Assembly (NCBI GenBank): GCA_037447655.1
Contig: JBBHKE010000387.1
Location: 186,001-250,000 of the forward strand
Length of the DNA stretch: 64,000 bases
Reading direction: 5' to 3'
Source of the DNA: Zygnema cylindricum
Lineage: Eukaryota > Streptophyta > Zygnematophyceae > Zygnematales > Zygnemataceae
Below, one piece after another: positions 12,058 through 36,982 of this stretch. The notes under the pieces were generated by a model. The model searched no databases, was not told the DNA's origin, and saw nothing but the letters and a program-made list of their open reading frames with translations. The translations under genes were made by a program, and so were the position numbers. How positions within the stretch are numbered: the stretch's first letter is position 1; each line of letters opens with the position of its first letter.

Positions 12058-12135
12058 AACACAAAAACACGACAAATACAAAAATACGACAAACACAAAA
12101 ACACGACAAACACAAAAAGACGACGAACACAAACG
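12058..12135 (+). repeat. 17-bp tandem repeat CACAAAAACACGACAAA
   Basis: Four to five imperfect units. No gene context. Confidence 0.8.
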
Positions 12136-13157
12136 TTATGTTGCTTTGGTTAGAAATGGGGAGAGGATTTCGTTAGAGTCTCATGTTGGTGATGCGTGCT
12201 CCTCTTAAAAGAAAGAGGTACCATTTTTGCTAACGAATATCGGATGATACGGTCACTTCTTTTCTTTCTCTGGCATTCACAATCCTTTGACTCGCACTTT
12301 TAAGTTCTCGACACGATGACAAGCATGGTTGCAGTGAAATATGGTTGCATGAACGTCTTTGATTTTGTATAGTACTTGTCTTTTGTTCATTCCCCAAACG
12401 TTGTACGGATGCTTTTTGGACATCTCGTCACTGTATTTGTCACAAGAGAAAGGTATTTGTGGTCAAGATATGTCACGAAAGACAAGGTTTGCGAATAGGC
12501 AGAAAATTTTATTAAGAAAGCACGATGGTTTGGCAGTCCAATATGTCACTAGTCAGTCTTGCTTATATGCCATTAGTGCCTTGGACGATTTTTTAATACT
12601 GGTCTCCTAGAGGGAAATTAGTAAGACTCACGAAGCAAATCTTTGTGGTTAAAATGGGGCTCTTGTCGATAAAAAAAACGAGAAGAGACGATAGATGGAA
12701 CTAATATCAAACTCCTCAAAAAATAAAAAAATGGTGCTATTCTGGCCATGGGAATCAGTCCCAAACCTCCATTGGGAAGCCAAATATGGTCCTTTTCCAA
12801 AGAAGGAAGAAAAAACAAAGAAACGGTAAAAAATCGAAATTCGGAATTAAAAAATTCGGTAGCCCAACCAGGTGGTGTAATACTATAAATAGACGGCCGT
12901 CAAAAGTCCTAGAACCAAGGTAGGAAAGAAGTCGTCGAAGGTAGAGTGCACGATAAATAAAGTGGACAATTTCCAACAACAACATGTTACAAACATCAAA
13001 TTAGGTTTTCAAAAAGGACAATTTCGCGTAGGTGCATATTATAATCGCCAACGTACCTCCAACGAATTTATTCGTTCATTACGAAAGCAAAGGTGTAACT
13101 TTTGAGTTTTAACCACTGATGTACCTCCAAATACTTTATTTGTTGGCTAAGGAAGTA

Positions 13158-13372
13158 CACGTGTATCGCTATTAGTGTTGATGTTTTTTTTCCACTAAAA
13201 ACATATTTTATCCGTACATGCTCGTCGGATTATGGATCTGACGGTTGCGATTGAAAGCTAAGACTCTCACCTTCCGATTGGCGGTCTCCATGTAATAATC
13301 GGACAATTGTGCACGGAGAAAATTTGTTTTAAGTGGCGAAAAAAATGTTAACATTCACAGCGATACACAGTG
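13158..13372. mobile_element. TA-flanked inverted-repeat element, first of an adjacent pair
   Basis: A 215-bp element, TA at 13156-13157 and 13373-13374. The left end is CACGTGTATCGCTATTAGTG. The right end, reversed, is CACTGTGTATCGCTGTGAAT. The middle has CCGATTGGCGGTCTCCATG and TGTGCACGGAGAAAA, shared with its neighbour and with 14.4 and 34.8 kb copies. It is separated from the next element by five bases only. Confidence 0.75.
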
Positions 13373-13377
13373 TAGTA

Positions 13378-13592
13378 CACCGTCGATCGTATTTAGCGTG
13401 TATGTTTTTTTCGCCACTGAAAACATCTTATCTCCGTACACATTTGTCCAATTTTCAATTTAAGACCGCCATTCGTAAGCTGAGAATGCAACCTTTCAAT
13501 AGCAACCGTCAGATCCACAATCCGACATGTATGTACGGAGAAAAGATGTTTTAAGAGAAAAAAAACATACACGCTAAATACGATCGACGGTG
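13378..13592. mobile_element. TA-flanked inverted-repeat element with perfect 35-bp ends
   Basis: A 215-bp element, TA at 13376-13377 and 13593-13594. The terminal repeats start CACCGTCGATCGTATTTAGC at both ends and pair without mismatch for about 35 bases, which suggests a young copy. The middle contains TCTCCGTACACATTTGTCC and GTACGGAGAAAAGATG. There is no open frame of note. Confidence 0.85.
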
Positions 13593-14344
13593 TAGTGGAA
13601 ACAGGGAGTTCAAATTCATAGCACAAAGATTTTAACAATTTGGCGCAACAATTTTGAGATAAACTGATAAAGCAAAAAAACGACAAACAAAATTCAAAAG
13701 AATGTAGACAAAATCTCATGTAGTCACACATACTGAATAATTGTTTGAATAAACTACTGTTTTAACCATTGAAACAGGTTTAAACTCAAGGTTAAAACGT
13801 TTGGACTGCCATGAAACTCTGAATACTGCCACGCGTATCGGTTGTAACTCTAAAACATTTTTTTTTAGGGTTGACGCTCCGGTTTTGTGACCTTGGGGGT
13901 GTGCACACACCAGACGTCGCCTTCGCACATAAGAAAGTGTCGGCGAGAGCGAGAGAGAGAGAGAGAGTCGCGAGACAGTACGGCTCGTCTGTCGTGTATG
14001 AACTATACCGTAAAGCTGACATTGTCATAATGCCACGTGGCGAATCGTGACTAAAATATCTGAAAAGTCGTACCTTGTTCGCTCCGTCGCCGTCTCCACG
14101 CGCGTTGCCAGAGTTTAGCGTTGAGAGGCCGTTAGTACTTTGTACGGATTCGAACCAGATTATTGGCGGATCGGGTTGGAAACATTGCGGTTCTGACACA
14201 TTGGGTGACTTCAGTACGGATTCTTTTGGGGTGTCCATGTTGGGGTGTTCACACGGAAAAGCGTAAATCGTCGTTGTGGCGAAGAGCTCTTCGCGAAGGC
14301 TGTCGAATGTAATGTATGATGTATGTCATGTCGAATGTATCGTA

Positions 14345-14558
14345 CACCGTGAATCGCTATTACGATTAATGTTTGTTTTCTCTTAAAACATCTTTTCTCC
14401 GTACACACATGTCGGGTTTTAGATCTGACGGTTAAGATTAAAAGGTAAGATTCTCAGCTTCCGATTGGCGGTCTCAAATTGAAAATCGGACAAGTGTGTA
14501 CGGAGAAAAGATGTTTTAAGTGGCGAAAAATTATTAACCCTAATAACGATTCACGGTG
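14345..14558. mobile_element. TA-flanked inverted-repeat element
   Basis: A 214-bp element, TA at 14343-14344 and 14559-14560. The left end is CACCGTGAATCGCTATTACG. The right end, reversed, is CACCGTGAATCGTTATTAGG. The interior matches the 13.4 kb copy (TTCTCCGTACACACATGTCG; GTGTACGGAGAAAAGATG). Confidence 0.8.
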
Positions 14559-16579
14559 TACTGTACTGAAGCGAACAGCGATATTCTATTGGTCGTAACT
14601 TTTATTTTTCGCCGTAATGAAGGGCTCTTCGCTACAAAGGCGATTTACGCCAAGTCTCCTCCCAGAAGGCCGTTTTCCAAAGCGGCAAACGTATATCGAT
14701 TTAATGATTTTGCGGCGCCGCGGCGCCGCAAGCAGTGGGTGAAACTGTGGGAGGCCGCTAATGATGACTTGGACAAACAGCTGGCAGTCTATTCATTAAA
14801 ACTTCAACCTGGTCGGTGCACAAGTACACTGTCCTTTTGCCGAGAATAGATTACAAAGTACATTACTTGGAAAATTTGCACTCTTTTAAACTTGCCACCT
14901 ATTCGTACTTTCAGATTGGAGTACGGCAGATTTATTACTGGCTGCTTCCTGGTTGGTACTCCGACCAATCTTTCAGATTACAGCCAATAAGGGCGAGAGG
15001 AGCATCTGACACGGTAGCGGATATGGCCCTCGTGGGCCCACAAAAGCAGGAAGCGAAAAAGTTCAAATAGATTGAGCGGGAGCATTCTGATTGGACGAGA
15101 GTTCAGAGCGCCAGCGCACGTGATAAAAGTGCAACATTCCACAAGTGCCCATTCAAAAAGATACAATCTGAGCCGTCTCTTAAGTTTCCTTTCGCGCGAT
15201 CCTGGCACACGCAAAGAAGCTTTAATGCCGACATCTTGGCTACGTGGCAAGTTATTTGTCGGTTTGCGAAAATATTCCAAAAATGATGGACGCCTTTGTT
15301 CTTTTGTGCTGTCTTTTGCAGCCGGGAGCTGCAAAGTGAAGCTAGAAAAGAAAAGAACCCTTGAAATAATTTCCGGGCAGAAAAGTTATAAGATTTTACA
15401 GTATTCAATGGCACCTACCCAGGAATTTCGTAATAGAGTGGCAGACATTAATTTATTTACGAATGCATGTCTGGGCCTTTCATATGTCCACGTGTCATTT
15501 CACATCTAAGAGCATGGTCTCTACCCATACCAAATATCCAATTAGTACATATGTTTTAAAAAATTACCTTTAACGAAACTGGCGATTATTCATTTGTTCT
15601 AAACAAAAAACCTAATCCGTGACCGTCCGAAATTTTTAGCTGTAAGTATTAATTTTTCTGCGCGGGAGCTGTAAATTGTCCTTTTTGGGAGGCTTTTTGC
15701 GGCGCGCCTCTTTCGGCGATGAAGGATCGCCCACTCTCATGTAAAAGAGCCACGCGCCTTCGCGCGACTGCCCTATCAAAAAAGAAAAAAACATTTCCTC
15801 TGCCCGAATTCACAAATTATAAAAACAAAAAAGTAGTCGCCGTCGGCCACCAATCCAAAACCAAAACGCCGAACTCAAAGGCCAAAACTCGTTGGCTCAA
15901 AAGTCCGTGAAACAGCGGACCGCTGCCCGAAAAAATTGCTCACGAAAAGAAAAAAAATAAAAATAGCGTTTGTCCATTTGTATAAAGTGCGAAGCAAATA
16001 GATCGTCGACACTCGACAGTCCCAAACGGAAAGAGAAAAGCAAACAAAAAAGTTTCGGCTGCTCTTCATATCCGTACGGACGTCAGGCGGACGTGTGGGC
16101 GACAGCCGCCAAGGGTTCAGATTTTTGAGAACCCTTTACAGCAGTACAGTACTGTACTGTACTCTTTTGTACAGCGATTCAAAAATAGAAATAAGATAAC
16201 GTTCAGTCAGCAGCATCTTGTGAACAGAAAAATTTGAAGCTCAGCCGGAAGATTGATCTGTTCCTTACAACTTTAAAGGATATTTTCTTATTCCCTACCG
16301 AATATTGAAGCTTATCCTTCCACAGTCTTCAAAAGCTGAAGGCGGAGTTTCTTCAAGATAAAGCAGCTAACTAGAGTTTTTTTCTCTCTTTTTGCTGTTT
16401 TGTTTATCTTTTTTTTTAAAGTTGAGAAGACTCTTAAACAAATAGACTGAGAATTGCATGTTAACTCTCAGTTTCCAAACAGTTTTTAGAGAAAAAACAT
16501 CCTTTCATTTGCACAAAAAAAAAAAAAAGGAATTACACTTGGTAGAAATATCTACTGACAGCCATTATTTTTGTCCGAT

Positions 16580-31563
<14,984 letters not shown>

Positions 31564-32733
31564 ATGAACTTCATTAAATTTTTATTTAAACTGTGAAGTT
31601 TGTCTACTATAGTCGATGCTGAGGCTGAGGATGTTTGGAGTCTCATCTTTAGACCTCTTGACGCAGTTAGAGAAAAGGGGCACTTGGTAGCTTATCTAGG
31701 CTTGTCTGAAAGTTAGAAGACATCAACAGATAAGTTACCTATCACATGGGGCTGAATATTTGTTAATCATAGTATGTGATAAAGGTTCGTGAAAGGAAAA
31801 CGAGAGTCCTGAAAGAAAAGGGGAAATGTAGACATATTGCAATTGTATTGCACTCCAGATTCAGTATTGAGTTTGCTTGAATTAAGGTTTCTCTCGGCAG
31901 GTTATAGATTAATTCAGTTGGACATGTTTGTAAATAAAATGATGCTGGTAAATACCCATCAATGGAAACCTTTACATGTTTCGAAAACGTCTTGCTTTTG
32001 ATTGTGATATAGATGAGATGTTTTTGTGGTTGTGGAGCTTCCTTGCCTCAAAATTTTTATTTTTTCATTGGAGTACTTTATTTATTTGTTGATGTAATTG
32101 AAAGAGGCATTGGTGAGTGGCCAGATAATTTATGTAGGATGTCCTTTCACAGTTTTCATCATTGCAAACGATTCATATGTGTTATTCCCACTTGGACTTG
32201 TTGAATAAAATTGGTCAACTCTATGTTGCAGTGCACATGATTCTTTGTAAGCCGTGAGGCACAGCAATAATGAAGTTGTCTGACATTGAAGGTTTTCTTT
32301 CAATTTTTAAATAGGCAACAGTGGATGATATTTTTATTTTACTGCTCCACACATTTAACGCCAGGCCCATGCAGTAGGAGACTTTGTTACTCTTGTGTCA
32401 TGCTTAGAAACACTGTTTGGAATAGCACCTCACTTTCAGTGTGCATTCTAGCGGGTTACGAGCCGAAGAAGGATATGGTTGATTAATTTTAGAATGATAC
32501 AGGGAATACAAAGTTTATGTCTGCTTTCCTGTCAATTTCATTGACGCTAGAGGGAATATTTGCAATCAACCTGACATCATGATGAATCCGATACCACATC
32601 ACACGGACGGCGAAATTGACAAGCTCAATATTCCAATTAAAAGAATTAGAAATGTCAATTCAACTTGATAACCCTAACTGATAATATATACACAAAAACA
32701 AAGATTGGACGATTGTAAAAAAACCAGCTCCTG
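31564..32733. other. Convergent 3' region between GLT1 and TEN1
   Basis: The 1.17 kb between the two stop codons should contain both 3' UTRs and polyadenylation sites. AATAAA-like hexamers occur near 31936 on the plus strand. Open frames here are short and AT-biased, with no family match. No repeats stand out. Confidence 0.5.
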
Positions 32734-34660
32734 TTATCTCATTAAATCAGCGTGGCTCCCGGCTTCAAACTTTCTGCGCATCTCTAATGCTCGATGGTAG
32801 AGTTGTTCATCGAGGCCATCCACATTGCGGGCAACCCGGGCTCTTAAAACCAGCTGTCATAAACAAACCGCATTAAACGCACCATATTTAGAAGAAAACT
32901 TGACAATGGGATGGCATATGGAAAATTGACAACAAACAATTATGAGCAAATTCTGACACCAAATGAGGACGCTAAGTAAAATTCCGACAATTCACTGCAG
33001 TTTCACGACTTGAATAATTGAGCTAACGATATCATTAACGATAATGCAAGATAAAATAAATATACGGTGACAAGTTATGGTCAGAGTATATTTTCTTCCA
33101 TAAGATAATGAAGGAACACTGAAGATCTTTTTGGTTTTTTCTCCATTGGAGAATCATAAGTCAAGGTTTAACACTTGCCTCCTGCCTCCCTTCCATATAT
33201 TCCGCATCCATTTCTCCGATGAACTGAAATAAAGATCCATGTCTTAAATTTGTTCCCAATATTTTACTGACATCAACTGCCAATTTCTCTCCATTATAAG
33301 AAATTTCTGTGTAGCCAGATTCCAGATCATAGGATTCCAACCTGAACATTCAAAGACAGTTGTACAATAAAAGGGGTTCTTTAATATAGTTTATTAAAAT
33401 GTTGAACAAGGACTAGGGTAACTACGTTTGTAAAAATTTGAGCAGGTATACAAGTCATTAACGGTTTTATGACTTCCCTCCCCTCCATGTCCTTCACTAT
33501 CTATAATATGAAACTTCATATAGCCTTTTTGGAAAGAGATATATGTATGTATGCTGTTACATGGAAAGAGATGCATGTATACCATGTATAATGCACACAT
33601 GTTTTACGGAACAGCAGAACAGTGGTACTAAAAGACCTTAATCTCAAATCTGTTGAGGTCCAGGATAAGTATCATAACAAAAAACAGTTTCTTATCATTC
33701 ATTTCATGTACGACAAAGATAGCTATCTGGATGTAAAGCAATGGATCCAGTTGCTGTTTTCTCCATAGTCCTAAGGTGCAAAAAAATTGGAAACACTATA
33801 TGTAGTTACCCAATACTATATGCGTCTTATACAATATAATACACAAATAGTATGGGATAACCACATTAAAGAACGAATTTAGTGTGGGGTAACCACACAT
33901 AGCTTTTCCAATTGTTCCTGCACAATAGAACTATAGTTTTGTCTCCCTTTCTTGTCTTCTCTTAGTCATTATTTCCAATTTTTCTTCGGTAACCACATAG
34001 ACAAAATGTTAGATTCCTTCGTGCGAATAAAGACTTTTGTTATTAAGGAAAATAAAAGAAGGAAAGGAAAACCTCGCCAACATTCGAGGAACTAAATAAA
34101 ATTTTAAAATACAATCATGAGAAATTCCAAAAAAAAATGACAATTCATGCATTTCTCAGGCATTTTCATTACTATTAGTGGATAATAAAAAAGAAACAAT
34201 TTTGGATTGTTCATTGAAGTATAAAAAAAAACTTCTTTCCGTGTATGGCTGCCCAAAAAATCTGGTGAACAGAAAAAAAAATAAAAAAAATGAGGATATT
34301 ATGGTGGTATACTCCTCCAGTAGTTACTCGTAAACCCTAAACAACTCAAACACAAGTTTTTCGAAATAAAAACGAAAGAAGAGAAAAATAAAGAGGATGG
34401 AACAGGGGCGTGTAAGATATTATCATCCTCAATTTTATCTTTTTCCGTCCTTATGCTGTCTACTTATCCCTGCTTTCTTTATTAACAAGATATATTTAAA
34501 ACACAAACTTGACAAAACCCTAATAAACCATCAAAACCCTAAAACAGAGAAGTACAGACCTGCCCATGGCTCGAACCGATTGTCCTTGAATTGAAAATCC
34601 TTGCTGAATAATTTCACTCAAATGGAGTATTTTTCCAGGTTTTAGGGTTTGATCAGCCAT
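32734..34660 (-). CDS. TEN1: CST complex subunit TEN1
   Basis: TEN1 is the small OB-fold subunit of the CTC1-STN1-TEN1 complex, which protects chromosome ends and helps fill in the C-strand in the nucleus. Minus-strand exons: 34660-34560, 33341-33179 and 32853-32734, giving 127 aa, close to plant TEN1 length. It starts MADQTLKPGKILHLSEI. The OB core reads RLESYDLESGYTEI and KLAVDVSKI, then HGSLFQFIGEMDAE. The end reads LRARVARNVDGLDEQLYHR, the family's C-terminal signature. Exon 2 ends GAG followed by gcaagt, a GC donor that matches the GC-AG consensus. The nearest GT would destroy the conserved end, so a GC-AG intron is the best model. A small inverted-repeat element sits 38 bp upstream of the start. 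Telo-box motifs lie in exon 1 and intron 1. Confidence 0.93.
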
Positions 34661-34666
34661 AGGGTT
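34332..34666. promoter_or_regulatory. Telo-box motifs around the TEN1 start
   Basis: AAACCCTAA on the plus strand at 34332-34340, 34515-34523 and 34534-34542 (intron 1). On the minus strand there is one inside codons 4-7 of exon 1, and AACCCTATG spans the start codon. Function inferred from land-plant examples. Confidence 0.45.
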
Positions 34667-34698
34667 AAAGGCAAAAAGGTACAGACTCCTGTACGGTA

Positions 34699-34904
34699 CA
34701 CTATGTATCTCTATTACTTTTCTACGTGCACACGTGTCCAGTTTTCATTTGAAGACCGCCAATCGAAAGGTTAGAATCTCAGCTTTCAATCGCAACCGTC
34801 GGATTAATAATCCGACAACTGTGTACGGAGACAAACGAGTTTAAACTTTAAAGGCCAAAGACTATCAGCGAACCAATGGTGTGTACGGCGTAAATAATAG
34901 TGTG
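34699..34904. mobile_element. Inverted-repeat element immediately upstream of TEN1
   Basis: About 206 bp beginning CACTATGTATCTCTATTAC after TA and ending AATAGTGTG before TA. The middle, GACCGCCAATCGAAAGG and CAACCGTCGGATTAATAATC, matches the 13-14 kb elements. Its left edge is 38 bp from the TEN1 start codon, so it probably forms part of that promoter or leader. Confidence 0.6.
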
Positions 34905-35481
34905 TACCTAACAGTGAAGCTTCGCAGTCAGAAAGTAAAAGGAAATGAGAAAGGTCAAAAAGATGACATGATAAGATGATGATTAATGTCACATCAGATT
35001 TATTTTTTTCGTTTTTGGGCTCAATTTAAGATTTCATGCTTTCATGTTTCATATTTATTGATCTGGAGGGTGTGAACTTGCATAATGAGGAAGAGGATTC
35101 AATATTTCAAACTCTAGAAGCAACTTTTTTATTTTTTATGTACATTTTAACTCCACCCTGTAATCTCTATGAGTGAAATAGAGATACACGGTGCAGATTC
35201 ATGTTAAGTCCAAAATTCAAATTTCAAAACCTTATGTTCTACATTCCATATGGAGGATGGCACGAAATAAAAACCGTGCGTATTTTACTTCATACATTGT
35301 AGAAACTTTCGTCCAACCGCATAAAATTTTCACTACGGGAAAATGACGTTCAAGGGTGCACGCCGCGTAAAACTTTTGCACTTTTATTTGGAACAAAGCG
35401 AGTTGGAATCGTCTCCATATTTGGTCAGGGTTTTCAAATTTTGGGCAAACAGAATAATGGTAGCATCGGTTTTAGCTGCTA

Positions 35482-35680
35482 CACCGCGAATCGTTATTAG
35501 ACTATAGAAATTATTAGAGTAAAGAAAAAATTAGCGTTATTCATTCTAGTTTAGTGCCAGGAGACGTGGCAGATTATGGTTCACGTCCTTAAATAGTGTA
35601 ATTTGTTCTATTTAAGGTATCAATGTCAAAATTTTGGGGTGCCGATGTAGAGTACATAAGGCTAATAACGATTCACGGTG
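35482..35680. mobile_element. TA-flanked inverted-repeat element, second subfamily
   Basis: A 199-bp element, TA at 35480-35481 and 35681-35682. The ends are CACCGCGAATCGTTATTAG and, reversed, CACCGTGAATCGTTATTAG. The interior (TTAGAGTAAAGAAAAAATTA) resembles the 550-bp elements at 50.8 and 52.1 kb rather than the 13 kb group. Confidence 0.78.
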
Positions 35681-35874
35681 TACTGATTACAAGAGACTAC
35701 AAACCGACAGTCGAGCGCTCACTGCTGCTGATCCACATTTTGTTGTGTTCCCGTCGCTCTCCTTGGTTTGTATTGTCCTGTTAGTTTTTCGGTTTTGGCC
35801 ATGCCACCCCTTTTGTACCCCCGGACTCAGATGGTTTACCATCGTGCTTTTTAATTCATCCTGCATCTTTTTTT

Positions 35875-36009
35875 ATACTAAGCATACACTAACTGATACC
35901 TACTGCTGCTGATCCACATTCTGGCCTATACTAAGCATACACTAACTGATACTTACTGCTGCTGATCCACATTCTGGCGTATACTAAGCATACACTAACT
36001 GATACCTAG
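35875..36009 (+). repeat. 53-bp tandem repeat
   Basis: Units start ATACTAAGCATACACTAACT at 35875, 35928 and 35981. The phrase CTGCTGCTGATCCACATT also occurs once upstream at about 35723. Evenly spaced but without distinct spacers, so not a CRISPR array. Confidence 0.9.
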
Positions 36010-36982
36010 TTTACTAATGTGCAAACTGCAGGCATCACTCCTAGTTTAACAAATGTCATAAATTCTAAAAGCGACTTCCAAAGGTTTCTCACCCTTCGCA
36101 ACTTACATTGATGTACTACCACGTCCATCCCTCTTAGAGTGGGGATACATTGCAGTCAAACACTGTCTTAAAGTAGGCTGTGGGCCAATTTACTACACTT
36201 ATCAAGACTAATTCACAATTTTGGGTCAAAACTCAGACAAATTAAAGTGGGTAACTTTAATACAAACAGGAGCTGTTTACCGTCTTACTACAAGTACCTC
36301 CTATATATATGCTGTTGGCTCTAATTCTTTTTAAACTACTTGAAAGACAAGCACAGAACAAACCAGAGCAAAGAAATAAGACAAAATCAGCTGAAGACGT
36401 GGACACGAAAAAATCAGTACAAAACAAGAAGATAGCTCGTGCAGTGACATCATAAAATAGTCAGAGATACTAGACCTCGTTATAAGACATCAAAACAAAT
36501 GAGCTTTCTCAAACACGTGTAAATGCTCGAATAATATTTATATGCAACTGAAATCAGACAACACTCTAGTGGCGATTTCCAAAAAAAATATTACAGAATC
36601 TCTCCACTCCTAGCTTTAGTCAAAAAAAACGAAACAATATGCATTACCGCTCTTTTTATACTTCCAAATTTCATGTACTGCACACAACCTCATCCTGAGT
36701 GGAGGCCAGTGAGTGGCACTTCCACACATTTGCTAAAAAAATCTTCCTAACATATTCAAAAAATCGAGGGACACCAATGGACTTGCTAAGCACGTATGCT
36801 CAATAAGTCAAAAAGGATTTGTGTCCAAGAATTTGTGTCCACAAGAAGTTTGCTAGCAGATTAATGAGAGTGGCGTATACATTTTTTTCCCGATTTGTGA
36901 ACAAAATGGACCTCTTCTGTACTTCTTTCATCGTTTATTGTGCTTCCTACACAAAGCCATAATTTGCTGTCCACTTTTGTGC

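Larger units (their letters stand above)
10798..16579. other. Repeat-rich intergenic region upstream of GLT1
   Basis: No recognisable gene was found. It holds four inverted-repeat elements (11454-11654, 13158-13372, 13378-13592, 14345-14558) and a 17-bp AC-rich tandem repeat (about 12058-12135). The GLT1 leader and promoter should lie in the last kilobase. Open frames at 14556-14849 (plus) and 15072-15509 (plus) have mixed composition but match no family I know. They are left unannotated. A GTACAGTACTGTAC palindrome is at about 16145. Confidence 0.5.
34661..36982. other. Intergenic region between TEN1 start and TOM40 stop
   Basis: Both flanking genes are on the minus strand, so this should hold the TEN1 promoter and the TOM40 3' UTR. 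It contains two inverted-repeat elements (34699-34904 and 35482-35680) and a 53-bp tandem repeat (35875-36009). No coding exon was recognised. Confidence 0.5.

Noticed and set aside
14146-14170. GGTTCGAATCCGT on the minus strand, like a tRNA T-arm
   Set aside because: The T-stem does not pair fully and no acceptor, D or anticodon stems were found.
13792-14238. Minus-strand open frame of 148 codons
   Set aside because: No family match and no supporting splice partners; partly a GA repeat.
14556-14849. Plus-strand frame with a basic, coding-like stretch (RRRKQWVKLWEAANDD)
   Set aside because: It begins inside the edge of an inverted-repeat element, matches no protein I know and no linked exon was found; left unannotated though not excluded.
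15072-15509. Plus-strand frame of 145 codons upstream of GLT1
   Set aside because: Not recognised; overlaps an equally long minus-strand frame and has no exon partners.
35875-36009. Regularly spaced repeats that might suggest a CRISPR array
   Set aside because: The units are head-to-tail without unique spacers, and the genome is eukaryotic; an ordinary minisatellite.
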